Source of the DNA: Sipunculus nudus
Lineage: Eukaryota; Annelida; Sipuncula; Golfingiida; Sipunculidae
DNA: 64,000 nucleotides
NCBI GenBank assembly: GCA_026874595.1
Contig: CM049313.1
Span: forward strand, 11,779,508 to 11,843,507
Reading direction: 5' to 3'
A model generated the notes under the pieces. It was not told the origin of the DNA. It searched no databases and saw only the letters and a list, made by a program, of their open reading frames with translations. The stretch's first letter is position 1. The number at the start of each line of letters is the position of its first letter. Positions 1 through 12,212 of the stretch are shown here, piece after piece. The position numbers and the translations under genes were made by a program.

Positions 1-316
1 AGTGCCCTTGTTCCCGAGAAGCAACTTACGTTAGATGGGATAGCAGAAATTAAAGATCAGATATTTTACCTATAGATATTATGTCCACGCAAAAGCATGG
101 AATAAGTTTACAAGCGAAATTTTAAAACTCTAAAATTAATGTCGCCGTTATCGATACCTTATTCCAGCATGATAAAAATCACTGTTTATCTGATATGAAT
201 GACGACACTAATAAGATTTTTCTTGATTTGATTTATTCCTTGTTATATAAAATGGCGATCATAAAAAATTGACAAACAATTATTTTTTTAAAAGCGTTTT
301 GTTAACATTTAAATAC

Positions 317-420
317 CTGCTTTATTTCCATAAGTGTAGTACTCGCCGAATACGTCGTGAATGATGGTGATGACGTCGTACATCGCTTTTACTTGACGTT
401 CGGGGCGCGTTCTGCCCAGG
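317..420 (-). pseudogene. Exon-like segment, unassigned protein
   Basis: On the minus strand an open segment runs from an acceptor-like AAATAG at about 421 to a donor-like CAG|GTATTT at 315-317. It encodes a peptide beginning LGRTRPERQVKAMYDV and ending DVFGEYYTYGNKA. The peptide looks protein-like in composition, but I do not recognise a family. It lies in a roughly 1-kb segment (291-1,288) that only the left arm has. Two further protein-like stretches on the same strand follow: about 975-1,095, containing PGATFCPVLFEHFKEK, and about 917-955 continuing at 500-524, split by the hAT element at 525-916. Together these may be decayed exons of one gene or an unknown mobile element's ORF. No complete reading frame was found. 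Confidence 0.3.
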
Positions 421-524
421 CTATTTCACGTTCATAAAAAGTTTAGGTATCACTTATCAATTTTCAACGGTTACCCGCGTTTTCCTACTTCTCGTAGGTG
501 GACTTGATACAAATTGGCCTTTGC

Positions 525-812
525 CAGGGGCGTCAATATAGGGAGGGGGGATGGGGGTATATATACCCCCACTTTTTGGCAAGGGGGGGGGGATCTAATC
601 ACCCCCCCCAATTTTCAGAGAATAATATTGTAATATTGCAAATGAAATCAATTAATAAATAGAATTAAAGACTTTGGACCCATTTACTTAAAATGTTTTA
701 TCAAAACCTTGCTTAGAATTCACAAATACACTTATTTTCTAAAACATTATAAATATATATATATAATGTATTTATATATATGTCACTCAGAGACGCTGTA
801 AAAAGATATTTA

Positions 813-878
<66 letters not shown>

Positions 879-916
879 AACTCATCCCCCACATGGGAGA
901 AAAATTGACGCCACTG
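525..916. mobile_element. Non-autonomous hAT-type element, 8-bp target duplication
   Basis: The element starts CAGGGGCGTCAAT and ends ATTGACGCCACTG, giving imperfect terminal inverted repeats with CAG...CTG ends. It is flanked by a perfect 8-bp direct repeat, GCCTTTGC, at 517-524 and 917-924. CAG ends plus an 8-bp duplication are the signature of the hAT superfamily. The 392-bp interior has G and C runs and a long TA tract with no transposase. It occurs only in the left arm and splits a protein-like stretch. Confidence 0.88.
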
Positions 917-1110
917 GCCTTTGCCATAGAACACCGCTGTATAACGTGAATGAAAGTTAGTGGTCGTCAAATTTTCACTTTCTCTTTGAAATGTTCAAAG
1001 AGAACGGGACAGAAAGTGGCCCCTGGTATGAAGTGCGCCTCTTGGCAATCTTTGTGGAACATGTTTTGCTTAACAAACTTTGGTAGCAGGGCCAACCCAG
1101 AAGGTAGCTG

Positions 1111-1246
1111 TTACGACCCATAGTGTAATAACCGGCCCATAATGTAATAACGGCCCATATTGTAATAAAAACGACCCATAATGTAATAATGGCCCATAAT
1201 GTAATAAAAACGGCCCATATTGTAATAACCATACCCTGCCCATATT
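1111..1246 (+). repeat. Minisatellite with ATGTAATAA core
   Basis: About seven tandem units of 16-21 bp are built on GGCCCATAATGTAATAA and variants (CGACCCATAATGTAATAA, CGGCCCATATTGTAATAA). The array begins after CTGTTACGACCC, exactly as the related array at 30,668-30,808 does. Unit order in the two arrays is similar, so they are copies of one repeat element rather than independent expansions. Function is unknown. Confidence 0.85.
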
Positions 1247-1499
1247 TTAATAAAATCGCAGGTGGGTAAAACGGCTAATACTCTTATAATTTAAATTTCA
1301 TGCAAATTAACTTTAACAATTCAAATATTGACTTTCGTGACACGAATGTGAACATACAAGTATGAAAAATCACTGGATCTCATAATGACTAACTGTTTAA
1401 AACGGTGACCAAGCTAATATAAGCGAAATATGGCCATGATTCATGTTTGTCCTTTTGTTGAATCATTGTTTAAATAGGATGATAAAGTTTTTAAACAAG

Positions 1500-1501
<2 letters not shown>

Positions 1502-1537
<36 letters not shown>

Positions 1538-1538
1538 C

Positions 1539-1614
<76 letters not shown>

Positions 1615-1756
1615 GGCTGTAGTATTTTGGCTTCTACGTGTACAAATGACAAGTATTGAATGAATTTTGGTTTGCTGAAACACCTTAATATTTCTTCTGG
1701 CTACATTTCTAGGATTTATTTAAGCGCCTGGGTCCATTAAAGCTAATACACTTGTT

Positions 1757-1822
<66 letters not shown>

Positions 1823-1831
1823 TATATAGAC

Positions 1832-1887
<56 letters not shown>
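1502..1887. repeat. Long (TA)n tracts
   Basis: (TA)n tracts at 1,502-1,610 and 1,759-1,887 flank a 150-bp unique block that is mirrored at 32,180-32,328. The second tract abuts the LTR that starts at 1,888. Peptides rich in YIYIY read from these tracts are artefacts. Confidence 0.95.
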
Positions 1888-1891
<4 letters not shown>

Positions 1892-2669
1892 ACAGGTGCT
1901 CTATTATGTGACACGGGCGTAACTCGTGTTGTTGTTACATTTTATGTTTAAACCGTACTGATTGGGCTCTCGTTGTCATATGAGCCTTGAGCTTTCACGC
2001 TTGGTCATTGGTCACGTGATGAGCCTGGTATGTGTAGATACACAGCGATGGCTTCCTAGAGAATTCCTGAAACGCGTGTTTACTGTGGAGTAGGGTCCTT
2101 ATAGGCTGTTCGAGAAGCGCAAAATTCCCGGCTTGGGGTGTGAAGGTATATAAAGGGGCTGTTGTTTAGAACCAGGGGACAGACAGCAGAGCAGATACTA
2201 GAGGACGCAGAAGCGTGTGTCAGATTCTAAGACCTTATCCGATGAATGCGGCAATTATAAATGTTCAAAGATTTTCTCCCGGATTTTATACATTTGGACT
2301 TCAGTTTACTTTCTGTGTTGTTACAAGAACTTCCTACTGGACTTTCATTCTCCGAGAGTTTACATTTCAAGGACTTATCGTGGTGACGGTATTGGTATCC
2401 AGGTACTGTACCATTATCTTTCTGTGTGATTGTATTGACTTGTTGCTATAACGCTGTTTTACTGTATAATTGTATTGATTTAGTCTATTGTATTGTTACG
2501 GTTGTTTTAAGAATAAATTTTAGTTATTTGTTAATCAAAATCCACTGACTTCTTTATTCATTCCCCTAGACATTTCCCGCTGCCTAGTGTTACAGAAACT
2601 GATTTTTTTATCCCCATTACAAAATTTGTGTTCATCACGCATACGTGATCTGTTTATATTAGGTTCCGT

Positions 2670-2673
<4 letters not shown>
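1888..2673 (+). mobile_element. Solo LTR, retrotransposon, left copy
   Basis: The 786-bp segment begins TGTTACAGGTGC and ends TTCCGTAACA, giving TG...CA ends within a 6-bp inverted repeat. It sits inside a TA tract. A TATA box (GGTATATAAAGG, about 2,146) and an AATAAA signal (about 2,511) have the order expected for U3-R-U5, and a donor-like CCAG|GTACTG lies at about 2,400. No primer-binding site, gag or pol follows, so it is a solo LTR. The mirrored copy at 31,425-32,169 lacks a roughly 40-bp stretch present here at about 2,050-2,090. The short peptides encoded (about 2,215-2,451) are not considered genes. Confidence 0.8.
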
Positions 2674-2710
<37 letters not shown>

Positions 2711-2714
2711 GGAT

Positions 2715-5709
2715 CTAGGGATTGATCGATCATATTCTGGTGGAACCAAAAATACAGAGTCAAATTGTTAAAGTTTAGAATATACGATGACCACGAACTT
2801 AATCATTTTGACCCCCCCTTGTGGCAGTTAATCTCAGCATGTGTATTTGTGTTCCTCAACCTATGCCACTTCTAACGGGATTCCAGCAGTGGAAAAAAAG
2901 TAACTCTCGTTCATATAAAAAATAGTTACACCTGTGTGCTACAAGCTAACCTAAACAAGCTGTCCATACCGGATAAAGCTAATTGTAACGAAGCTACTTT
3001 GGAAGATTATTACAAAAACTTAACAAATTGTTTACATTTGACTGCGAACTGCACTTTACCGCCCCGAAAATTTAAAAAGTACCTTAAACCAAAATGGGAA
3101 ACCTTAGCTAAGCCTAAACATGCCGTGATGAGATTCGCCCGAATAAAATGGTTGGAAGCGGGGAGACCGCGTGGTTGGAAGTGCAGTGAATATCGCTCGT
3201 ATAAACTAAGAAATGTGAATCCAGACGCGCAATGTGGCAAGTTCATAAAGTTACCGAGGAAGAGCTCTTCCAAGAGCTGCATAACTCGGAACTCGATATC
3301 AATAGATTTTGGACAATGGTTAAACAGAGAAGAAAGTTTAAAAGTAAACATATAAGGGGTATTTCTTTCACTCCAGGTCATATTTCGTATAATCCGCATG
3401 ATATGGCAGAAGGGTGGGCTGACTATTTCGAAAATATATTTACCCCAAAAAGCAAGATCATTTTAATGGGATTAGTATTACAACGTGGTCGAGCAATTGG
3501 CCACATGAAAAATGTATCATTAAATTGTAGAAACAAGCTCCTAGATGGCGCTGTAACACCACTAGAAGTGCGCAATGCGGTGAAATCCCTTAAAAGAGGG
3601 AAATCCGTCGGTATGGATCGTATAACAAACGAGCACCACATTTTTGGTTGGAATGCATTGACGGATCATCTTTGTCACCTCTTCAATTTAATGTTGCACA
3701 TGAAAGAAATTCCAGTTAGCTTAAAGCGCGGCCTCATTGTAACGATACCAAACGGGAAATGAAACAGCACAAAACCAGATGCACACAAAGTAATTTCGCT
3801 CCTTTCGAACGTTTCTTGAAATTTATAATGGTAAATCAGATCCAGGTTCCTGACAGTCAACATTTTGCTTACCAAAAAGAAATGTTCTCATAACATGCCT
3901 GTTTTATAGTACTAGAAGTGATTTCATTTTTCAGAGAAAAAGAACCTTAAATATGTCTGTGCTGTCCGATAATCAGAGAGCCTTTGATCCAGCTTGGCAC
4001 GATGGCCTTTTATATAAGATTTTTAATTTAGGAATTAAGGGTAAATTTTGGAGGCTTTTTGTTTCTTCTTATACCAATGTTCAGAGCGCGGTTCAGATGA
4101 ATAGCTATATAAGTAGATGGTGCAATGTTAAACAATCTGTACGGAAGGGTGGGAGTTTATCGCCCTGGTGGTTTTTGGTGTACATAAATGATCTCTTAGA
4201 AGAATTATGATATTCTAGATTTGGAGCCTACATTGCCGATATTTATATGGGTTCTCCAGTACCGGCTGGAGATGTTGCGCTGCTCTCGCCTACACCCAGG
4301 GTCTTCAAAATATAATAAATATATGCTATGCTCACAGTTCAAAATGGCGTTTCAACTTCAGTAATAAAAAAAAAACAGTTATTTTGAAGGTTGGGGAGAC
4401 TGTTTTAACGTTTAATAAATACCATTCAATCCGAGCGTTGTATTTAGGACAGGACTTGATTCGACAGGCAAGGAGTCACGTGCATCTCGGTGTACATATG
4501 TAGACTGACTTCACGCACAAAGAATTCGTTGCTAACGCGTATCAAAGGGGGAAAGGATCTTTTCTGTCATAGGCTGGTATCGGTGTTCGGCCAAAAGGTT
4601 TAAACCCACTTTTGTATATGTTGTTATACAAAAAGATTGTAATTCCTGGTGCTTTATTTGGCTGCTATGGAAAATTTAAAAAACACTGAACTCTTGATAT
4701 TGGAAAGATTTTACAGGTTTCATGTGAAGATTTCTCAGAACTTCAGGCCCACTGTAAGAACTAATATTGCTTCATCAATGGTAGTTATAACCTGTTTAGA
4801 ATCTTTTATTAGTAAAGCAAAGCTTATATTTTTTGGGTAACTTCTATGAATTAATCATTTCAAATCATTGAAAGAAAATCGTGATATACCGTTTCATTAA
4901 CTTCCTGTTGAATAAAAATCTTAAATATATGGAATTACCGCCGACATGTATCGACTGTTAAACAAATATAAACTGCTTGATACCTTTTATAACTGTTAAA
5001 TTGGTTGTGAACCTTTTCTAGACAGGGAAGAATGGAGTTGTTGAGTAATTGATAGTATTGTGAACTTTAAGTACACCATGCATGAATTTAGCGTTTCGCG
5101 AGATTAGACCTTAGGTAGTTTTTTTTCGAGGTTCACGGTGATCGCTTCTCGCCGTCTGCTCTGTGGGTAACATCAAGTCAGATACCTGGTTCATTGCCTA
5201 GGTTCAGGTACTTACCGCAGATGCTTGTGAATCTGGAAAATTTTAATATGCAACATCAGTTTCTTTGCCATCGTTGCGAAAATTTATATTCCAATGCAAT
5301 AGTACATATAGTTGAATCCTATACTGCTACAATTAACCGGATAGAACATATGCGGAAATTCATTTGTGATAAATTACCCGTTCAGGTTGAGGCACAATTG
5401 GTTGCCCTGTCGGACATTGAACTCGTAAGAGCCTTAATAAAAGCGGACATTGAATATGGAATACATGAATCTTCCGAACACGAACACTATTCAGCCGCTT
5501 TACTAAACGAGGTAACTGTTATAATGAACAATCTTGATCATTATCAAATAACATATTAATTGCCTGTATGCCATACAACATGAAATGTTTCCTATTTCAC
5601 CTTTCTGATTATTGATTTGTAATTAGTAATGCTTATGTATTACTTCTGTATTGACATTTTGTATGTTGATCTTCGCTCTGTTGGAAGAAATAAAGGTTAA
5701 CAACAACTA
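2715..5709 (+). pseudogene. CR1/jockey-type LINE, 5'-truncated, left arm
   Basis: Fragments of one non-LTR retrotransposon protein can be followed in order on the plus strand. They are the end of the endonuclease (about 2,715-2,760), the linker, and the reverse transcriptase fingers (3,232-3,762, with SLKRGKSVGMDRITNEH and VSLKRGLIVTIPNGK). The palm follows (3,953-4,210, with QRAFDPAWHDGLLYKI and GGSLSPWWFLVYINDLL), then a damaged catalytic YADD region (about 4,225-4,300). The C-terminal domain is at 4,649-4,840, and a zinc-ribbon-like tail at 5,194-5,559 includes CHRCENLY and LPVQVEAQLVALSD. The copy ends at about 5,709 after AATAAAGG and an ACAACAAC-like tail. Many stops and frameshifts make it inactive. 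The right-arm copy keeps the 5' half that is missing here. Confidence 0.85.
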
Positions 5710-5784
5710 TGATATAGGAGCTGATGTTTGTCACCCTGCCTGACCCCATTCAACGCTACAAGCACATCAGTACAAAGGACATTT

Positions 5785-5819
5785 CAGCAGCGGATCCAGA
5801 AATCATTTTTTTGTAAATC

Positions 5820-5870
<51 letters not shown>

Positions 5871-6735
5871 GCCAAATGTTTAATAAATTTATATAATATT
5901 ATAATGCTCATATATATTATTTTTATAATTATTATAATTATTACTTTTATTATTATCATTAATATTATTATTACGTAATATATTTCAGTCTATAAAAATA
6001 AAAATATTTGTTTTTATATTTTTTTCACCTTTGAATAATGTCTACACCCATGATTATTTTTTATCAAAGTTGGTTACAGATACATGGGGGATGGTAGGGT
6101 AGGGGATGTCCCCCTCCCATACTGGAAACATTTTTTAAACATGCAATGTAAAGAGAACCTTTTGAGCCACCTTTCCTAAAGATTATGAGGGTTTTCTGTA
6201 CCTAAACTAATATTCTCTTGAATGTCTTTTAGGGGGTCGGGGTTAACGTTTTCATAATCATATTTCTTTAAATGTAAGATATAAACTGGAATATGTATAT
6301 AAATTGTTATAAGTTGATGCCAATGGTAAAAAGGCGCATCTACATTTATAACTTGCAAAATATCATCTTTTAAATGTAATCCTCAGGGTATAATGATTGA
6401 TATGTTCAAGTCATGTGTTTAACTTTGCGCGAATTTTAGCCGAAGGGCCGTGGGATTTTGCACGGTCGACTCCAATCCCAGCCATGAAAACATGACTCTC
6501 TGGTCTTATTAAAATAAACTTACTGGGCCTAGAATGTAATACTATCTTAACAGACAGCTTTTCATTAATAGCCACAATATTATAATTAAAAGCAACTAGC
6601 TGTGAATAACCCAGTAATCTAATTGCTAGGGAATAAATCAGAGCTATGAAAAATGAAAATAAATCAAGAATAAATCTGAAAAGAAATAGGTAAAATGACA
6701 GATGTCACAGCTCAAGAGGGGGGGGGGGGCTTTTT
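5785..6735 (+). mobile_element. Degenerate copy of GGCGGATCC hAT5-like element
   Basis: It starts CAGCAGCGGATCCAGAAATC and shares long blocks with the 9,659-10,083 element, including the GTCCCCCTCCCATA block and the ACAGCTCAAG-plus-poly-G 3' block. It is about twice as long because of a TA tract (5,823-5,868) and an unrelated insertion at about 6,230-6,650. The 3' terminal repeat is lost. It is present only in the left arm. Confidence 0.6.
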
Positions 6736-7917
6736 TGGAATATATATCTCGCTATATCTAAAGTTTTATATCTACATCGCAACATTTTCTGCAAAGGTCA
6801 AATCTCCCCCCCCCCCCCACTTTTGTTATCAATTAAAATATTATTAGAACAGACTTTTAAGTACTTTTTAGTTTTATGCAAAATCTGTAGAAGGGACTGA
6901 CTGCACAACTGTAGGGCAATTTAAACATTTACCGCGCCCCGTATATGTAAGCCCTATTTAGCACTTAAAGACCGGTCGTAAAGTGGCCCCATGTGTGACC
7001 GCAAACCTAACCCCATGCGACATGTAGCAGGGTATCGGCAACGACTAGCTAGCCGTGACCATGTTGTCATATAAGTGATCGTAGGCTGTCGAAGTCATGT
7101 AGGACTGGATGCGCCAGACGTTGAGCTCGGTGCGTTTAAACCCACCCGGAGTATAAAAAGGGCCCGCTAGATGGCGTAGCTGTCGGTCATTGAAATTTAA
7201 ATGCCTGTCAAGACACACCGCCAAAAATCATGAAAAAGTCATCATACTAAAGTTCTAGGCCATTATTCTGTCTAATATTTGTCTGACATATGCATTTTAA
7301 CTCGAGGAATCAAATGTGACCATTAAAATAATCATACGTTATATATTTTCTTCAATATCTGACGATGTTGCACACCAGCCGGTCAGCTGTCACTGCCGAT
7401 CACCGGGCACCCCCAGCTTGGAAAGGCTAGATAACTTTAGTTTTATCGAGCGAGTTTCTCTCTCAGACAAAACGTACACCTTATTTACATATCAAATATT
7501 GTTATTCTAATTTTTAAAGTGATACAATCAAGTATTTTTGAAGACATTGGAAGTTCTAGTGCCGAGGCGGACTGTCAGGTTGCATAGGTTTGAAATGGCA
7601 GTTGGAAGGTCACTTGACATGACAACCCACTGTAAACAATAACAGACTGCACGTGTTTTAGTTGGCGTTGTCTGGTCTTTTTCCTTCTCAAAACACGGTG
7701 GAATCAGTGTCGTTTTACTGAACCTCTACGTCCACTGAAATGAAATTACTTTAATCGTGAGACCATAATTACTTGCATATAGCAAAAGCTTTGAAATGCC
7801 GCGCTGCCTTTGTAAATTAAGTACTACTCATATTAAAAAATAAAGGCTCAATAAATAGATTTATTTCCTGTGTAACAGAACAAATTAATCATCCTTTTTC
7901 GCCACAGATATCTCGTA

Positions 7918-7967
<50 letters not shown>

Positions 7968-9050
7968 AATTACTTTTACCACTTATTCTAAATAATTATC
8001 AGAAGTTTTCTCTGTGTTGGTGAATGAAGTCTGCATGGTCAGTATACAAATTCGGTGAATTAGCCTTTCTTATTTTTGTCCTTCGCCTTATAAAAAAACA
8101 TAGGAAGGATGCTTTTGTTTAATTTTCCAACCGTCTGGATAAGGTCGCCTAACTGTTCTAGCGGTCGCGCGAGATTTTGCGAGGGGAATTGGCAAACACA
8201 AACGGTAAGTCGTCAGTTTGTAAAGACTTCAGTATATTAAGAAATACATGTTCACAGCATGCTGATCAGTCAGTTGGTGTCCAGCTCAGCTGTCAATTCA
8301 AATCTGCCGCTGCCTAGACATCTAGCAGGCTCATTACAGATAACCATGACAATAACAGCATGAAGCTCATTGGTTCCTCATTAAGGCTAGTAGCATCATG
8401 TAGGGATACAGTAACATTTACTCTGACTGCAGAAAACCTAAATTTGTGTTTCTTCATGTAACTGACTTTACACATTATACAAAAACTACTATATGAAATT
8501 AAATGAAACTGCACATAGACATGAAATGTGACCCAAAGATTTTACAAGCAGAAAATCGTATAAAACTAATATAAAGTTATTTCTTACTGTAGAATTGATT
8601 ACAAAGTTAAGAACTTAAATGGTCAAAGAAATTCCACTTAAATCATAATTGAAGCATTACTAAATATGGTACAATGATGAAAGCTTCAGAGTAAATCAAA
8701 GATGTAGCAATCTAGCTGTGTTCCAAATATGAAGCCTATATATGTATCATACTGGGTAATTTAAAGATGAATTATTATGGCCCAACAAACATTAGGGCAG
8801 TCTGTCCAGTGGATTGACCACATGATGTTTAACAAAGGTACACACTGGCCAACAAAAGGGTTTAGTACATATAAAGTTAATAGTAAACCTTGAACATATA
8901 CAATTAATCAGTTTCACCTAATTTAGCACTACTACATAACAGTTGAATTCAAGACAAAGATTTATTCGATAATCTCAGGAATGGACATTTGAAGATCAAT
9001 AAATAAATGTGAGGTCTCAGAACCTAAACAACATTTAAGGCTTGACCAAC
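6736..9050. other. Unassigned mirrored DNA
   Basis: I see no gene here. From about 7,020 on, the block matches 24,130-26,080 in reverse complement. It holds a (TA)n tract (7,920-7,964; partner at 25,111-25,156), a C run near 6,810, and a TATA-like GAGTATAAAAAGGGCC at about 7,150 conserved in the mirror copy. Short open frames (7,316-7,510 and 8,314-8,514, with the partner of the latter at about 24,594-24,776) differ between the arms and show no family motif. Confidence 0.6.
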
Positions 9051-9658
9051 TCTGTATTGATCTGTATTAATTAGATGAATATTTGATGATAGGTCTTACA
9101 TAAACCCAAAATGATTTACATCATAACAAAACATAACCAAGTTGTACAAATATAAACTCTAAGAAGGTTATATTATTCAAATTTATGTTGTGTTTTTGTT
9201 AGTGTTAATCCGGTATGCTAGATAAGGAATGGGTCCTGTAAATGTACCGGTATGTGTGTGTGTGTGTTTGCCGAATATTGTAGTAATAATATAAATTACA
9301 TGTATAACATATATCACTTTAAAAATATTTTTTTATTTAAATACTACTAAAAGATATGCCTTAATTACCCACTTTATATTTTCTGCATTGCTAAAAGATG
9401 CATAATCTTGTTTATGCAACAATGCTAGTTTAACGATCGGCTTCACCGTGCATTTTTGGCATTCCCTACCGAGGTGTCTTTGAAAACATAGATGTCCACG
9501 TTTACAGTAATAAAATATATCAGGGTTGTTCATGCAGGTTTACCTCACCGGGTTAAAGCATTTAAAAAATATACATTTTCAATAAGGTTATGTTATCACC
9601 TTTTTTTTCTGTTTGTCTTGTATAACTTCAGTTAAATCTGTAGGAGAAGTAAGTCTTG

Positions 9659-10083
9659 CAGTGGCGGATCCAGAATTCAAAGAACAGGGGGGAGGGGAGG
9701 GGTTAGGCGATAATTCTGGTTTAGCGGTTGATGGATTTTTAGCAATATATATTTCTATATATACTTATATATAGTTAATATATTTTCAGCCTATGAAAAA
9801 TATAAATATTTATTTTTCTTTATATTCCTCTGCATGAATAAAATAAAAAATCATTTGAAAAGTTAATTATATGTATAGGGGGGGAAGGGTTTGGGAGGGG
9901 GTGTCCCCCTCCCATATTGAGAAAATTTTTAAATATGCATTGTAAAGAGGACATTTTGAGGCACCTTTTACAAAAAAATATGAGGATTTTCTGTTTCTCA
10001 ACTACTGTTCTCTTAAAAAGAAATAGATGAAATAAGAGAAGTTACAGCTCAAGGGGGGGGGGGGGCCACTTGATCCGCCACTG
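9659..10083 (+). mobile_element. Non-autonomous hAT5-like element, 5-bp target duplication
   Basis: Termini are CAGTGGCGGATCC and GGATCCGCCACTG with one mismatch-rich joint (the 3' end reads TGATCCGCCACTG). A perfect 5-bp direct repeat, TCTTG, flanks it at 9,654-9,658 and 10,084-10,088. Modules B and C carry the empty site (about 13,590 and 20,770), which confirms insertion after the older inverted duplication. The 425-bp interior has G runs and no transposase. hAT-like CAG ends with a 5-bp duplication fit the hAT5 branch. Confidence 0.85.
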
Positions 10084-11039
10084 TCTTGTGATAAGGAGAG
10101 ATTTGGTTTAATTTTCACCTGCGGATGTAGGATTCTTTTTGCACGTCCGTTTTCACTGCTCCTGGTATTTGTTGGACATACACATGGTACTATAAATATT
10201 TGTTCCTCATATCTCTTAGCACACACTGATTGATACATTCATGTAGGTATGCATGTGTCGAAATATACGTATAAATCATGTATATATCCAAACAGTTTAC
10301 TTTTTTTTGCGGGGGAAGCTTGTATTTCTCTTTGCAGAAAATTACAACCCCCGGGACTCCAAACAATCTCATTTCAGTTATGAACCCATAACAAACCTCC
10401 TCCAAGTGTCATCCAATATTATATTGCCTCATGGAATGTTCCTGTAATTTAATCTTATAGGCCTACTGCTCGTCATAACAATCTTTCATCTGTATGTGCA
10501 CACACGAGTTGAACTGATGTGGTGTTACATTGTTGCATGTCAAAACCGCAATGTTACAAGTTCAAGAGGCATATAAAGAGCTGAAAATAAAAATACTCAT
10601 ATTCTGTGAATCTATATTTATTTCTGCCCATGCAAAGTCGCAACGATACAAGTCAAGTGTATATGTATCTGGTAAAAATGGGGATAGCCTTTTTCGTAAA
10701 AGAAAAAGTTGGCCGACATGTAGTCGATAATCTAAATAAATCCAAATCAGGCTAATAATATTCTCTATAGAGACAATAATGTGTAAATTGAAGATTTAGT
10801 GTCATACTACATATTTTCTTTCAAAATAATTTTTGATGACAAAACTTTCAGAATCTTCCAAGTTCGATATCACATATCATGGCACATGGCTTCCTTCCAA
10901 ACGAAGTCTTGTTTCAGCAAACCCTACAAGTGCATTAAAAAAAATCTGTCCGACAATAAAAATCATGTTTCAAAAGTTTACCTTCATGCCGATAAACAAA
11001 TTTGAAGCAAAACGTTAGTGTCAACATGTGCGAGCTCGC

Positions 11040-11535
11040 GTTTCGAGGTCATGTCAAACCGGAAGGCTGACGTAATCCCATACTCCAAAGGGACATCAAA
11101 GTTCTTAGACTTGGAGTAGCGTTGAGAAACCAAAGTTGATGTACGCTCCCGAGGCAGCGGAAATCTTTCGCTTCTAAAGAAGCAACGATATAGGAAGTTG
11201 GCCTGTAGTTAAAGCGATGTGTAAAGAGTTTAAAGTTGATGCTTTTTTAACATTTAATGAGGATACATTTCTGGTCAATTGCTGGTTATATAATCCTGCA
11301 CTGCAATAATCTGCCGAGCTCACTCAAGTACCTGTGCCTGATAATGTTGCCAGACACCATGTCACTCCGCCTGTATTACCATCTAAGGTAGACGCGCACT
11401 GCGCATGCGACCTGATCCCGCCGGATCGGGCGGTTGGTCTCAAGGGATTGCATCAGATCTTAAAGCTCGGTGAGATTTAGTACTTGCGACAGCTTGCTTT
11501 AAATAATAATTGTACAATAAGAATGAAGGTTAAAC
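11040..11535. promoter_or_regulatory. Promoter-like motif cluster, module A
   Basis: Within 450 bp lie a CRE-like TGACGTAA (about 11,068), a TATA-like GGTTATATAATCC (about 11,283) and an NRF1-like ACTGCGCATGCGAC (about 11,398). All three recur in the other modules, for example near 12,238, 12,358 and 12,475, and near 21,730 and 22,575. In module B the sequence beside the NRF1-like site also reads as a CArG box (CCATATAAGG). This is motif reading only. No coding sequence is attached. Confidence 0.3.
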
Positions 11536-11543
11536 AACTTTAA

Positions 11544-12206
11544 AGGTGCTTTTCCATAAGTGAGTAGTACGTATCCGTAGTCCGCATGCGTAATCCGCGA
11601 AAATCGCTTTGTAGACTTTTTAACTGGGCCGTTTCCATTCATCCGCATGCGTAGTACGTATGTGTAGTCCGTATGCGTAGTCCGTATCCGCACGCTGCTG
11701 AGAGCGATTTTTTAGCACTATGCATACCAATCATCGTGTCGATTTCAGGTTTAGCGCGGAGTTTTCCCCATTCAGGCCGTGCTGTATATGCACATTCTCT
11801 ATTTCCAACTGGAATGAATGTCATTTTTGGCATCAGTTTTCCATGAAACCAAACATTGGCATTTGGCTGAATTTTGTTTTTCTTTCTTTATCACAGACAT
11901 GATTTTAAGATGATCGAAGCGTAAACATCACTGTCGCGTATAAAATATTACTAATTATGATCTTTTAGAACTTTTATTTTTTTAAATTTCATTGTTTAAC
12001 TTGATGCTAATATATACAAATGTACAATAAATATATGGTGAAATGGCTTGCAAAAAAAAAAATTCAGCTATTGAGCACCTATTAATAAGGAGTACGGACT
12101 ACGCATATACGTACTTTTGGAAAACGAACTTTGCGGATACGGACTACGCATACGGACTACGCATGCAGACTACGGATACGCATAACGCACTTATGGAAAA
12201 CCACCT
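11544..12206. mobile_element. MITE-like core of left nested palindrome
   Basis: Ends AGGTGCTTTTCCATAAGTG and CACTTATGGAAAACCACCT form terminal inverted repeats, flanked by the 3-bp direct repeat TAA (11,541-11,543 and 12,207-12,209). Subterminal arrays of CGCATGCG, CGTAGTCCGTATCCG and related words occur on both sides in opposite orientation. There is no transposase. A TAA duplication would fit a PIF/Harbinger-type MITE, but TIR length and family are unverified. The mirror copy is at 21,775-22,438. Confidence 0.6.
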
Positions 12207-12212
12207 TAAAGA

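Larger units (their letters stand above)
9050..11535 (+). repeat. Module A of nested palindrome (left arm)
   Basis: It matches the reverse complement of 12,213-14,270 at roughly 80-88% by eye. Examples are the stretch with GGAAGGCTGACGTAATCC (about 11,060; partner about 12,470), the stretch with CAAACGAAGTCTTGTT (about 10,900; partner about 12,925), and the stretch around GCTAGTTTAACGAT (about 9,425; partner about 13,810). The hAT5-like element at 9,659-10,083 interrupts only this copy. No gene is recognised. Confidence 0.8.

Noticed and set aside
713-1914. Several frames rich in YIYIYIY on the minus strand
   Set aside because: They are translations of (TA)n microsatellites.
2215-2451. 78- and 70-codon overlapping frames in the left LTR
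   Set aside because: They fall in the U3/R/U5 region and are not preserved in the right mirrored LTR.
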